64,000 nt of DNA from DAOPJM01 sp035399665 (GTDB taxonomy: Bacteria > Bacillota > Clostridia > Christensenellales > CAG-138). Both the position numbers and the translations under genes were made by a program. Of the stretch, positions 24,598-33,816 are shown in pieces (position 1 is the stretch's first letter; every line of letters begins with the position of its first letter). The notes under the pieces were generated by a model. The model searched no databases, was not told the DNA's origin, and saw only the letters and a program-made list of their open reading frames with translations. The stretch is taken from assembly GCA_035399665.1 (NCBI GenBank), contig DAOPJM010000001.1:95410-159409 (forward strand). Reading direction: 5' to 3'.

Positions 24598-27120
24598 ATG
24601 TCCCTTTCCCCTGCCCGCGCCGCGAAGCTCACCGCGGCGATTCTTGCGTTTTTGTTGCTCATGTTGACCTTTGGGCTCACCCAAACCTCGGCGGAAGGCT
24701 CCGAAGCCGTTGACTACACATTGGCTGACGCCGCGCTTGCAGCCTCGCGCCTTACCGACGATGATGTTATGTCGCGCATAAACACCGACAAGCTCGTTCT
24801 GAGCTTTGAGCCGCATGACGCGCTGCTCTGCTATCTTGAGTGGTACGCCCTCCCCGAGACGGTAAGCTTCATCGAATACGACGCCTCGGACGGTATCATC
24901 AACGAAACAAAATACACCCCCGCAAAGTTCTGCGAAAGCATAGCGCTAAGCCCGGAGACCACGAAAATTGCCATAAGAGCCGATTCCAAGTTTCAGATTA
25001 GCAAGTTGCAGCTCTATTCTAACGCCCTCCCCGAGGACACGCTGCTGCTCTCGTTCGCCCCTGAAAAGACCGACCTTCTCTTTTACCTTGCCTCGCCCAC
25101 GACCCTCTTTGAGCAATTCTCCGCCCTGCTGCCTCTCTACGCCGTCGAGCATGATGTTGTTACCACAATAGTTATCGAGGGCTATGAGCATCGCTATCAA
25201 TGCGCCGAGCTTGAGCGCGCCGCATTCGAGCTTGGCTACTCCACCGCGCCCGTATATCTTGGGTTAGAGTACAACATAGCCCATACCTACGCCAAAGCTT
25301 ACGGCAGCCTCACCAACAGCAAGGTCTATGCGAACCTTGTCGCCTTCATCCGCACGTCAAGGCCTGAGGTCATTGTTACCCACGACCTTAACTCCGAGAA
25401 TGTCTATGAAAAAGCCACGGCGGAGGTGCTGCTGCTCGCGGTGGCGGACGCGGCGAACTCCGCGCTTTACCCCGAAATCCCGACTTGGCAGGTGAAGAAG
25501 CTCTACACCCTTGGCGGGGTCGGAACGACCTCCATCCGCATGGACAAGGCTTCGACAAGCTATGTCGGTAAAACCGTGCTGGAGAAAACGCAGGAGTGCT
25601 ATCGCTATTGCTCCTCAAGACAGCTCTACCACTATGCCATCTCCGACAGCCTTACTCTAAGCCTTGCATATTCCTTCGTAGGCTCGGAAAGCGACTCCGC
25701 TGACATACTTCAAAATATCGGCATTACATCTCTGCAAAGCTATGACGAGGCTATACCCACGGCTGAACCCACCGCCGAGCCTACCATAGAGCCGACGGCC
25801 GAGCCTACCATAGAGCCGACGCCCACCGAAGAACCAACCGAGCAGCCGACCCTGCCGCCCGTCGCCATCGAGACGGTTTTACCCGCCGAGATTGACAGAC
25901 CCGCGGAGTCTCCCTCGTTTTGGTGGCTCTTTGCAGTACTTGGCGCGGGGCTAGCCGTGGGGCTGTTCCTGCTCCTTCGAAAGCGTTCCGTGGCCTTGGC
26001 GGTGATACTTGCGGCTGTCGTGCTTCTTGCGGGGCTTTTGACGGCGCTGTTCATGCTCTTTGAATCCATAAATGTAGAGGATGAGGCGGAGCAGCCTGTT
26101 CCGACGTTCACGCCCCTCATAACTGAAGAACCAACGCCCACGGCCGCCCCCACCCCCGAACCCACGGCTGAACCAACCGACGAGCCGACCTTCACCCCCG
26201 AACCCACCGCTTCACCCGCCCCCACCGCCTCGCTTTTCGAGCAGACCCATGCCGACGAGGGCAAGTTTGACGAGCATTTCACCGACTACGGCGCGGACGA
26301 GGTTGTCGAGTGGGACGACGTTAACGGCGTTTGGATGTATCGCAGCGACATTTTAGCTGTGGAAATAAGGCGCGAGATAACCACCGTCACGGTCAAGGGC
26401 AAGAGCTATCCGCAGGTTAACTTCTACGCACACATATACATGCGCGACTTCGACACCTTCCGTCCCGCTTTCGCAACTGACGCGCAGAGCGGCACCGAAA
26501 CCTGCCTTCCCGAAAGTTTCATACGCTATAAGCCCGTTCTTCTTATCACGGGCGACAACATCATAAACTCCGACGTTGAGAAGAAGGGCGTACTCATCCG
26601 TGACGGAAGGGTGTACAGCCAAGAGCAGAACGACGACTGCATGGCTTTCTACCCCAACGACCTCAGCTTTACCATATTCCGCAAGCGCACGATGAAGGCC
26701 TACGACATACTTGAAAGCGGAGCGGAGAACTGCTTCTCCTTCGGCCCGGGGCTTATCTTTGACGGGGTTATACGCGACAAGCTTGACAGCATCGGAAGTC
26801 AGGCCAACCCGCGCTGCGGCCTTGGCATGGTGGAGCCGGGGCATTGGGTCGCCATTATCTCCGATGGCAGGCAGGCGGAATACAGCTTGGGTCTGTCCCT
26901 GAAGCAGTTTGCCCAGCTCTTTTACGACGAGGGCTGCACTCAGGCGTTCAACCTTGACGGCGGCGTTTCCACCTGCATAATGTTCATGGGCGTTCAGCTC
27001 AATCAGCATTCGGGCAACAAGGAGGACAAGAGCTGGCAGCGCACCCTCCCCGACGCTCTGATGTGGGGCTATTCGGAGCTTGTGAGCGCTGACAACGCGA
27101 ATGTGGAGCCGGGACAATGA
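24598..27120 (+). CDS. PIG-L-like plus phosphodiester glycosidase (NAGPA) fusion protein
   Basis: An 840-residue exported membrane protein. A signal-type hydrophobic segment (about 9-29) is followed by a region that reads like a PIG-L N-acetylglucosamine deacetylase (IVIEGYEHRYQCAELERAAFELG, then RPEVIVTHDLNSEN), but the zinc-binding PHPDDE motif is replaced by FAPEKTD, so this part is probably inactive. Glu/Pro/Thr repeats, two adjacent membrane helices (about 440-495) and a second Pro/Thr linker lead to a C-terminal NAGPA domain with GPGLIFDG and FNLDGGVSTCIMFMG. NAGPA-type enzymes uncap phosphodiester-linked sugars, and bacterial homologues act on cell-surface glycopolymers. Substrate here is unknown. 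Overlaps the YbaK gene by four bases. Confidence 0.8.
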   Translation: MSLSPARAAKLTAAILAFLLLMLTFGLTQTSAEGSEAVDYTLADAALAASRLTDDDVMSRINTDKLVLSFEPHDALLCYLEWYALPETVSFIEYDASDGIINETKYTPAKFCESIALSPETTKIAIRADSKFQISKLQLYSNALPEDTLLLSFAPEKTDLLFYLASPTTLFEQFSALLPLYAVEHDVVTTIVIEGYEHRYQCAELERAAFELGYSTAPVYLGLEYNIAHTYAKAYGSLTNSKVYANLVAFIRTSRPEVIVTHDLNSENVYEKATAEVLLLAVADAANSALYPEIPTWQVKKLYTLGGVGTTSIRMDKASTSYVGKTVLEKTQECYRYCSSRQLYHYAISDSLTLSLAYSFVGSESDSADILQNIGITSLQSYDEAIPTAEPTAEPTIEPTAEPTIEPTPTEEPTEQPTLPPVAIETVLPAEIDRPAESPSFWWLFAVLGAGLAVGLFLLLRKRSVALAVILAAVVLLAGLLTALFMLFESINVEDEAEQPVPTFTPLITEEPTPTAAPTPEPTAEPTDEPTFTPEPTASPAPTASLFEQTHADEGKFDEHFTDYGADEVVEWDDVNGVWMYRSDILAVEIRREITTVTVKGKSYPQVNFYAHIYMRDFDTFRPAFATDAQSGTETCLPESFIRYKPVLLITGDNIINSDVEKKGVLIRDGRVYSQEQNDDCMAFYPNDLSFTIFRKRTMKAYDILESGAENCFSFGPGLIFDGVIRDKLDSIGSQANPRCGLGMVEPGHWVAIISDGRQAEYSLGLSLKQFAQLFYDEGCTQAFNLDGGVSTCIMFMGVQLNQHSGNKEDKSWQRTLPDALMWGYSELVSADNANVEPGQ

Positions 27121-27584
27121 CGAAAACCAATGCCATGCGCATTCTTGAGGCCGCGGGCGTAGCCTTCGACACAGCCGAGTATGCCTTCAGCGAGGACGAT
27201 CTTTCGGGCGAACACGCGGCGAACGCCTTGGGCGCGAACCCCGAAACGGTGTTCAAAACCATAGTCACGGTGGGCGAAAAGCGCGGCTGTCTCGTGTTCT
27301 GCGTCCCCGCCGACTGCGAGCTTGACCTCAAAAAATGCGCTCTTGCGGCCGGCGATAAGCGCGTGGAGCTGCTGCCTTTATCAAAGCTGTTCGCTCTCAC
27401 GGGGTATATGCGCGGCGGGTGTTCGCCCGTTGGCATGAAAAAGCACTTCCCCACCTTCATCGACGAGACCGCTGTTCTGTTCGACCACATATACGTCAGT
27501 GCGGGGCAGCGCGGCTCACAGCTTTACCTGAACCCTGAGGAGCTGGCGTCGTTCCTGAACGCGCCCTTCTGCGAGCTTACATAA
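27117..27584 (+). CDS. YbaK/EbsC family aminoacyl-tRNA deacylase
   Basis: A 155-residue protein of the YbaK fold, usually Cys-tRNA-Pro deacylase. Family features: VFKTIVTVG with the catalytic Lys near residue 46, AGDKRVELL, and GYMRGGCSPVGMKK followed by the Phe/Ile-rich strand. It hydrolyses Cys from mischarged tRNA-Pro. Start overlaps the previous stop (ATGA). Confidence 0.9.
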   Translation: MTKTNAMRILEAAGVAFDTAEYAFSEDDLSGEHAANALGANPETVFKTIVTVGEKRGCLVFCVPADCELDLKKCALAAGDKRVELLPLSKLFALTGYMRGGCSPVGMKKHFPTFIDETAVLFDHIYVSAGQRGSQLYLNPEELASFLNAPFCELT

Positions 27585-27611
27585 ACTACATTACAAAGGA
27601 AAAGGAGAACA

Positions 27612-28661
27612 ATGCTTATGGATTCTTTTGAGGCTTTGACTAAGCTGACCGTGATTCGCGGCGTGACCGCTGACGAGTCGGCCGTGTCCTGTGCCGTAAG
27701 GGAGATGTTTTGTGAGTATACCTCCGATGTTTGGACGGATACTCTCGGAAACACCTATGCTAAGATGGGCGACCCCAAGGGCCCCGTCGTGCTGATGATG
27801 GCGCACATGGACGAGGTCGGCATGATGGTGACCGCTATCGAGCCTAACGGTATGCTGCGCCTGCGTTCCGCGAACGGCGTGGATCCGCGTGTGCTTCCCG
27901 CAAGCACGGTTATAGTACATGGCAGGGAGCGGCTTGTCGGCGTTGTGAGCGCGTCCCCCACCGACCCTGACAAGGCCGACGACGCATCCTACACCATGGA
28001 GGAGCTTATCTGCGACCTTGGGCTTACCTATGAGCGCGCAACAGAGCTTGTATCAGTCGGAGACTATGCGACCTTTGAACCCGCGCCGCCGATGAAGCTC
28101 AAAAACAACCGTATCGCGGGTAAGACCTTCGACGACAGGGCCTGCATCTGCGCGCTATTGGAGGCGATGAAGCGCCTAAAGGACTACAATCTGCATTGCT
28201 GCGCGGTTTTCTGCGCGTCGGTACAGGAGGAGATCGGCGGAGGCGGCGCAAGCACCGGCACCTATGGGGTCAACCCCGACATAGGCATAGCCTTGGACGT
28301 TTGCCATGCTCCCCAACCCGGGGCAAAGCCCTATCAGGTTTCGGATTTTGCCAAGCCCTCCATTTGCAAGGGCGCAAATATCCACCCCAAGATGTATAAG
28401 CTGCTGTCCGAAGCCGCAAAGTCGGTCAACGTGGACTTTGAGCCTGACCCCGCGTTCTCACACACCGGCACGGACGCTTGGGATATGCAGGTTCAGCGCG
28501 GCGGCATTCCGACGGGGCTTATCTCGCTTCCGCTTAGGTATATGCATACCTCGGTTGAGCTTATCTCTTTGGATACCTTGACCGCCTGCGGCAAGATATT
28601 GGCCGCGTTCCTTAGCGGCTTGGACGACACATGGGAGGAAAAGCTATGTTTGGACGATTGA
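27612..28661 (+). CDS. M42 family metallo-aminopeptidase, copy 1
   Basis: A 349-residue di-zinc peptidase of the glutamyl aminopeptidase/TET family. Metal and catalytic residues look complete: MAHMDE (His, Asp), FDDRAC (bridging Asp), VQEEIG (catalytic and metal Glu), ALDVCHAP (Asp) and LRYMHTSVE (His). Large cytoplasmic dodecamers of this family trim peptides left by proteasome-like proteases or taken up from outside. AAAGGAG precedes the ATG. First of three tandem paralogues. Confidence 0.92.
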   Translation: MLMDSFEALTKLTVIRGVTADESAVSCAVREMFCEYTSDVWTDTLGNTYAKMGDPKGPVVLMMAHMDEVGMMVTAIEPNGMLRLRSANGVDPRVLPASTVIVHGRERLVGVVSASPTDPDKADDASYTMEELICDLGLTYERATELVSVGDYATFEPAPPMKLKNNRIAGKTFDDRACICALLEAMKRLKDYNLHCCAVFCASVQEEIGGGGASTGTYGVNPDIGIALDVCHAPQPGAKPYQVSDFAKPSICKGANIHPKMYKLLSEAAKSVNVDFEPDPAFSHTGTDAWDMQVQRGGIPTGLISLPLRYMHTSVELISLDTLTACGKILAAFLSGLDDTWEEKLCLDD

Positions 28662-29659
28662 AGGAGCTGCTCTCACTTTACGGCGTATCAGGCGATGAAG
28701 GCCGAGTCCGCCGTTACATCAGGGATGCCGTAAAGCCCCTGTGCAGCGAGGTTTACACAGACGGCATGGGCAATCTTTACGCGCATAAGAAGGGCGAAGG
28801 CCCCAAGATTATGCTCACCGCGCACATGGATGAATCGGGTCTGATGGTGGTAGGCATAATGGACGACGGGCTTTTGGCGTACACCACCGATGGCATAGAC
28901 CCAAGGGTTGTAGTGAGCAAGCGCGTGGTCGTGGGCAAGAACGACATTCCCGCCGTCATAGGCTCCAAGGCGATTCATCTTCAGAGCAAGGACGACCGCA
29001 AGCGCGCCCTAAAGCATGACGAGCTGTTTGTGGATATAGGCGCAAAGGACAAGGCCGACGCCGAAAAGGACGTCGAGGTCGGCGATTATGTCAGCTTCGT
29101 CTCCAACTTCACAGAGCTGGGCGATGGCTTTTTCGCTTCCAAAGCCATAGACGACAGGGCGGGCTGCGCCGTGTTGATTGAGCTTCTAAAGGGCGATTAT
29201 GACTGCGACCTCTACGCCGTTTTCACCGTGCATCATGAGATAGGACAGCGCGGTCTGCAAGCTGCCATGTACAACGTCAAACCCGATTTGGTGCTTTCCG
29301 TAGACGGTATTGAAGCCGACGACAGCATAGTCCGCGAGGGCGCTGTCACAAACGTCGCCTGCAAAGGCGGGGCCGCGATTTCCTACATGGATTCGTCGCT
29401 CATGGTCAAGTATGAGCTGTTCACCGCCCTGCGCGACACGGCAATCCAAAACGACATCCCCTTCACTGCGGTACATGGCGGCGCTCAGCCCAACGGACGC
29501 ACGGGCAGGTTCCTGTTCGGCTGCCCCTTCGGGCTTATCGGCATACCCGTCCGCCAGCCCCACTCGCCCACGAGCGTCGCGGCCTGCCAAGACGTCATGG
29601 CCGTTATGTGCCTTATCGACACGTTCCTAAAAGACAAGACCTATAAGGAGGTACTGTAA
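28646..29659 (+). CDS. M42 family peptidase homologue, copy 2, with altered active site
   Basis: A 337-residue paralogue of its neighbours. TAHMDES and IDDRAG keep the first metal ligands, but the catalytic pair QEE is HHE (VHHEIG), so the general-base Glu is replaced by His. The GGTDA segment is GGAQPNG, and RYxH near the end is RQPH. It may be inactive or have changed specificity and could form mixed particles with the other copies. GGGAGG precedes the ATG at 28646, inside the end of copy 1 (16-base overlap). Confidence 0.85.
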   Translation: MFGRLKELLSLYGVSGDEGRVRRYIRDAVKPLCSEVYTDGMGNLYAHKKGEGPKIMLTAHMDESGLMVVGIMDDGLLAYTTDGIDPRVVVSKRVVVGKNDIPAVIGSKAIHLQSKDDRKRALKHDELFVDIGAKDKADAEKDVEVGDYVSFVSNFTELGDGFFASKAIDDRAGCAVLIELLKGDYDCDLYAVFTVHHEIGQRGLQAAMYNVKPDLVLSVDGIEADDSIVREGAVTNVACKGGAAISYMDSSLMVKYELFTALRDTAIQNDIPFTAVHGGAQPNGRTGRFLFGCPFGLIGIPVRQPHSPTSVAACQDVMAVMCLIDTFLKDKTYKEVL

Positions 29660-30682
29660 ATGTTTACCGATATGCTGCAAGATATTCTCATGTGTTACGG
29701 GCCCTCCGGCAGGGAGCGCAGGGTTGGCGAGCTGATTCGCTCCTATGTCGCGCCCTACGCGGATGAGACCTACTTTGACGCCATGGACAACCTTATCGCC
29801 GTAAAGCGCGGCACGAGCGGCAAGCGCGTCATGCTCTCCGCCCATATGGATCAGATAGGCTTTATCGCCCTCGGCGCGGACGAAAGCGGCTTTATCCGCG
29901 TGTCCAACGTCGGCGGCATCAACGCCGCCATATCCATAGCAAGGCGCGTAATCTTTGGCAACGGCGTCGTCGGCATTACCGCTAAGAAGGGTTATTTCGA
30001 CCTGCCCGCCACCGGCAGAACCTCAAGGGAGTGGAACATCCACGACCTTGTGATAGACGTCGGCGCGTCCACCCGCGAGGAGGCCGAGGCTCTCGTTCCC
30101 ATTGGCGAGATCGCCGTATACCTCACTCAGTTTACCATGCTCGGCGGCCGCTTCTCCTGCGGCGCTCTTGACAATCGCCTAAGCTGCGCGATAGTCGCCG
30201 AGGCCTTCATCAACGCCAAGTCCAACCACGATGTGTACGCCGTGTTCACCGTTCAGGAGGAGGTCGGCCTTAGAGGAGCGGGCGTCGCGGCCTACGCCAT
30301 CAACCCCGACCTTGCCATCAACCTTGACGTTACCCTGACGGGCGATACTCCTCACGCCTTCCCCATGGCGGTTAAGCTTGGCGGCGGCCCCACGGTCAAG
30401 ATAAAGGACAGCTCCGTTCTGTGCCAGCCCGTTGTAATCGCTTTCATGGAAAGCGTCGCAAAGGAAGCGGGCATACCCTATCAGCGTGAGGTTCTGCACG
30501 CGGGCGGCACCGACACCGCTTCCATACAGAAAACCGCGGGCGGCTACCTCGCGGGCTGCATCTCGGTGCCTACGCGCTATGTGCATACCCCCGTCGAGAC
30601 CGCCGACATGGAGGACGGCCTGAACGCTGTCAAGCTGGTATTGGCCTGTATCGCCAAGGATGAGCTTCCCAAAAGGGGCTAA
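29660..30682 (+). CDS. M42 family metallo-aminopeptidase, copy 3
   Basis: A 340-residue M42 peptidase. SAHMDQ, LDNRLSC (Asn in place of the second Asp of DDR, a position next to the bridging Asp), VQEEVGLRGA with both Glu, NLDVTL, HAGGTDTASIQ and TRYVHTPVE are present, so it is probably active. It begins immediately after the stop of copy 2 with AAGGAGG ahead of it, and a terminator follows. The three genes form one operon, perhaps continuing from the YbaK gene. Confidence 0.92.
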   Translation: MFTDMLQDILMCYGPSGRERRVGELIRSYVAPYADETYFDAMDNLIAVKRGTSGKRVMLSAHMDQIGFIALGADESGFIRVSNVGGINAAISIARRVIFGNGVVGITAKKGYFDLPATGRTSREWNIHDLVIDVGASTREEAEALVPIGEIAVYLTQFTMLGGRFSCGALDNRLSCAIVAEAFINAKSNHDVYAVFTVQEEVGLRGAGVAAYAINPDLAINLDVTLTGDTPHAFPMAVKLGGGPTVKIKDSSVLCQPVVIAFMESVAKEAGIPYQREVLHAGGTDTASIQKTAGGYLAGCISVPTRYVHTPVETADMEDGLNAVKLVLACIAKDELPKRG

Positions 30683-30708
30683 GGCTCAGGAACTGAATAA
30701 CTAAGTTG

Positions 30709-30746
30709 AAGGGGCTGCGATTGGTTTTGCCATGACAGCCCCTTTT
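30709..30746 (+). terminator. terminator after the M42 operon
   Basis: AAGGGGCTG (30709-30717) pairs with CAGCCCCTT (30736-30744), followed by TT. The loop contains a small inner pairing (GG/CC). Confidence 0.8.
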
Positions 30747-30818
30747 CATATGGCATTTGTTGCGGAACGATAAAAGCGACAAGGAACTCCCTGCCGCTTT
30801 GCTGTAATTCTTGTTGTG

Positions 30819-31721
30819 TCAATGAATGGTGATATCGCCCGAAACCGTCTCTATATCATACTCGCTGCCGCCGCCGTTGATGAGATATTTGCCGTCCGTC
30901 TTGTGCATGGAAAGCACGCATTCCACGTCGCCCGACACCGTGTCAACATCTATCGTGAACGCCGCGTCATCCTGCATATCAAGGGTTATGTTGCCCGTCG
31001 TGGTCTCAAGCTCCATCTGCCTCGGAGCTTCGATAAGCTCAAGCTCTATCTCGCCGGAAACGCTCTGAATGTCTATCTCTTTGATACTTCCCGAGACCTT
31101 GACCTTGCCCGACACGCTGTCTATGTCCAGTTCTGCTGAGTTGATGTTCGAAAGCTCAATCCCGCCCGATACCGATTCAATGGTGAGCTTGTCGGGGCTG
31201 ATGGAAATCACGCTGATGTTCGCGCTAACATTCCCTATCGTTACCTCGTCCAAGGTCTCGATGCAGCTTGTGGGAATGCCTATCACCAAGTTCTTCTTGG
31301 TCGTCAGCACATCCGCCGCCGCCCTTCCCGCCTTGCAGAAGTTCACCTTGAGCATACCCCCGTCAAGCTTCCAACGAAGCTGATAGTCGCTTGAGCTTTG
31401 CTCGGGTTCGCTTATCACTATCTCATCGCCGTCTATGGGTTGAATGAGGATGCTGCCGCTGACCCAATTAACATCGATGGACTTTAGCCCCTCGCTGCTC
31501 ACGGAACCCGAACCTACATTGAAATCGCTGTCATTGCCGTCGATGGTAAACCATGTCGGGAACAGGTTTAGCCGCGTCCAGTTAAAATCAATACCTTTCA
31601 TTATAGCTCCTCCAAGCAGTGTGACTATAAGTGTTAAACTCAATACCACAGCCAAAAGGCTGAAGATTATTATCCTTGCTATTGCTCCGCCGCGCATATT
31701 ACCGCTCCTCCTTCTTGCCAA
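30819..31721 (-). CDS. DUF4097 beta-repeat membrane protein
   Basis: A 300-residue protein with an N-terminal membrane segment (about residues 12-36) and a long right-handed beta region of about ten-residue repeats (VSGDIT, VSGEIELE, VSGKVKVS patterns), characteristic of DUF4097/adhesin-like proteins. It overlaps the HAAS protein gene by 23 bases. In Firmicutes the PadR-HAAS-DUF4097 set is common and is regulated as a unit, but the role of the beta protein is not established; an envelope-stress function has been suggested for related sets. Confidence 0.85.
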   Translation of the reverse strand: MARRRSGNMRGGAIARIIIFSLLAVVLSLTLIVTLLGGAIMKGIDFNWTRLNLFPTWFTIDGNDSDFNVGSGSVSSEGLKSIDVNWVSGSILIQPIDGDEIVISEPEQSSSDYQLRWKLDGGMLKVNFCKAGRAAADVLTTKKNLVIGIPTSCIETLDEVTIGNVSANISVISISPDKLTIESVSGGIELSNINSAELDIDSVSGKVKVSGSIKEIDIQSVSGEIELELIEAPRQMELETTTGNITLDMQDDAAFTIDVDTVSGDVECVLSMHKTDGKYLINGGGSEYDIETVSGDITIH

Positions 31722-32598
31722 TCTTGATAAGGTCGAATATCGCTCTCACCACTCCACAGACGCAGGAGATGATAACGAATATTAACCATGTGATGTACCA
31801 TGCTCCCGTCTCCATGCTGATAAGCATATATACGCCAAGTCCCACAAAGAAGATTACGCTGCATACTATACTTGCAATCTTATTCAGCTTGATTTCCTGG
31901 AGGCTGAGCGGAGCCGCTCCCGCGGGATGTTGGTTGTCGCGCTTGCCCTGCTTTACCATGCCGCTTCCGACTATGATAAGCACGGTTGCCGCAGCTATAA
32001 ACACGAACATAAGCGATACTCCCAACGTGGCGGGCAAACCCGCCACTACCGGTACCAACGAGAACACATATAGGCCTACGCCCATGCCGCGCATAATCAT
32101 ACCGGAACAGCATACCTTTGGCGATCCCAGGGGGAAAATCCTTGAAAAGCGCTTCAGGTTACCGCCTATCACAATCAAGGCGGTGGCGATTGCTGCCGTG
32201 GCGAACATCAGCGGAACGCCGACCTGTGGGCCTATCGCCAAAATCGGTACTACGCAGACCACATACAGGCCTATGGCTATGCCGACCATAAGACTTCCGT
32301 CGCGACTCGCCTTGAAATCCTGCTTTGGGTACTCCTCCGCTTGTTGCTCCGTCTCGGACTTTGCCACGGTCTCACCGATTACTATCTCATTCTCAGGCGC
32401 GGTCAAAAGCTCGCTCACATCGCCTATCCCCGAAATCGCCATGCTGTACGCCTGCTCGGGGCTGTGGCCGCCGCTTACAAGGTCGTCGAATCTGTCCAAG
32501 GAGTTTTGCAGTATCTCGGCTTTGACGTCCGCGGTTCTCGCGTTGTTGGGCATTCCCGCGAACAGAAAGTCTATATAGCTGATAAGTTTATCCCTCAT
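31699..32598 (-). CDS. HAAS domain (DUF1700-like) membrane protein
   Basis: A 299-residue protein. The first 65 residues are a cytoplasmic helical HAAS/DUF1700 domain (KLISYIDFLFAGMP, FDDLVSGGHSPEQAYSMAISGIGD), which interacts with PadR-type or transport partners, followed by about six hydrophobic segments. It overlaps the PadR gene by four bases (ATGA) and the DUF4097 gene by 23, so all three are translated together. Confidence 0.85.
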   Translation of the reverse strand: MRDKLISYIDFLFAGMPNNARTADVKAEILQNSLDRFDDLVSGGHSPEQAYSMAISGIGDVSELLTAPENEIVIGETVAKSETEQQAEEYPKQDFKASRDGSLMVGIAIGLYVVCVVPILAIGPQVGVPLMFATAAIATALIVIGGNLKRFSRIFPLGSPKVCCSGMIMRGMGVGLYVFSLVPVVAGLPATLGVSLMFVFIAAATVLIIVGSGMVKQGKRDNQHPAGAAPLSLQEIKLNKIASIVCSVIFFVGLGVYMLISMETGAWYITWLIFVIISCVCGVVRAIFDLIKIGKKEER

Positions 32599-32930
32599 GT
32601 CCTTTCCTCTCCTTCCAAGAGTTGATCCATTATATCCTTAGTCTCTCTCCACTCCCCGCGCAGTCGCTCACACTCGCTCCTGCCCTTTGTGGTAATCGCG
32701 TAATACCTGCGGCGCGCTCCGCCGCCCTCTCCCCAGTACGGTTCGACAAGACCCGTGTCCTCAAGCCTTCGAAACGCCGTGTATAGCGTTGCTTCCTTGA
32801 GTTCGAAACGGCCTTGAGTAATCTGTGATATGTTCTTGTTAATTTCATAGCCGTAGCTGTCCGACTTTTTGAGCCTTGCCAGTATAACGGCTTCGGTGTG
32901 ACCCCTTATCAGGTCTCCGGCGATAGACAT
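32595..32930 (-). CDS. PadR family transcriptional regulator
   Basis: A 111-residue winged-helix repressor. SYGYEINKNISQITQGRFELKE and ATLYTAFRRLEDTGLVEPYW are diagnostic of PadR. The ATG at 32930 is preceded by AAGGAGGTGA, a perfect ribosome binding site; the longer frame upstream has none. It heads the PadR-HAAS-DUF4097 operon behind a consensus promoter and probably represses it. Confidence 0.93.
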   Translation of the reverse strand: MSIAGDLIRGHTEAVILARLKKSDSYGYEINKNISQITQGRFELKEATLYTAFRRLEDTGLVEPYWGEGGGARRRYYAITTKGRSECERLRGEWRETKDIMDQLLEGEERT

Positions 32931-32956
32931 TCGCGTCACCTCCTTCGTTCGAGTGT

Positions 32957-32985
32957 ATAATAACACCAAGTACCTCACCTGTCAA
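32957..32985 (-). promoter_or_regulatory. consensus promoter of the PadR operon
   Basis: Minus-strand -35 TTGACA (32980-32985), 17-base spacer, -10 TATTAT (32957-32962). Such a strong promoter is usual for an operon held off by its own repressor. Confidence 0.8.
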
Positions 32986-33028
32986 TATACTTTGTTAAAC
33001 TACTTATGTAAAAAGTTTGAAATACAAG

Positions 33029-33051
33029 GCCCTCGAATGTACTCCGAGGGC
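33029..33051 (-). terminator. hairpin after the DUF6320 gene
   Basis: GCCCTCG (33029-33035) and CGAGGGC (33045-33051) pair around a nine-base loop. Read on the minus strand it follows the operon end and leads into a moderately T-rich stretch. Confidence 0.55.
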
Positions 33052-33102
33052 GACAACTGCGATATGCTTTTACGGCGGGCTTTGACCGCCTATTCCGTAT
33101 GT

Positions 33103-33816
33103 CTAAATGAACAGCCTTCTGTGAATCTTGTCCTTTAGGTTCTTCTTGCCCTCTATGAGTATGAGCATAACGCCTATCACAATGCAGGGAACGGCTGCGA
33201 TAAGCGACCACATCGGTTCGAAGTTTGGGGTATTATTGAGGTCGATTGTAAGCTCGATAAGAACGCACAGCACCGCCGCCATAAACGCCGCGATTGCGGG
33301 AACATACAGCGTGTTGGTCAGCTTCTTGCTGCACACTATCGGTACAAAGCCGTTTGCAAAGGCGTAGGGCAGCAGACCCAATGGCAGTACAAGCGTGAGG
33401 TAGGCGGGAATGCCCACTGTCACGAAGCATATCCAGCAGAGGTAAAGCTGCAGGGCAAGCTCATCGTAGAGCATATAAAGATACAGGCTGTGCCTGCCCT
33501 TTACCAACATCGGCAGCAGCACCCATACAAACAGGCACAAACAGGCGCCCGTAACGTAGCCCGACCATGTTAGCGTATGCGTCATGAGTATGTCTATAAG
33601 CAAGGAGCAGAGAACCGGAACGACAAGCCCGACGCCCGCGAGCAGCGCCCCATATCGCCTGTCCACCCTCTTGATGATACTCTCTACCCTCTTGGGATAG
33701 GGCGTGCTTTGGGGTTCAACCCAAGGCGACGCGGGGTTTTGTACGGGTACTTTGCAAAGCGGGCAGCTCTTTTCGGATGGAGCAAGCTCCACTCCGCAGT
33801 TCACACAGTATGACAT
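33103..33816 (-). CDS. zinc-ribbon membrane protein (DUF6320-like)
   Basis: A 237-residue protein with an N-terminal zinc ribbon (CVNCGVEL and CPLCKVPV, residues 4-22), a linker, and about six membrane helices from residue 55 on. It is recalled as the DUF6320 type that accompanies an alpha/beta hydrolase and a condensation-like acyltransferase in Firmicutes. Function unknown; a membrane partner for a lipid or wall acylation step is a reasonable guess. Overlaps the acyltransferase stop codon (ATGA), with GGAGG nine bases upstream. Confidence 0.75.
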   Translation of the reverse strand: MSYCVNCGVELAPSEKSCPLCKVPVQNPASPWVEPQSTPYPKRVESIIKRVDRRYGALLAGVGLVVPVLCSLLIDILMTHTLTWSGYVTGACLCLFVWVLLPMLVKGRHSLYLYMLYDELALQLYLCWICFVTVGIPAYLTLVLPLGLLPYAFANGFVPIVCSKKLTNTLYVPAIAAFMAAVLCVLIELTIDLNNTPNFEPMWSLIAAVPCIVIGVMLILIEGKKNLKDKIHRRLFI

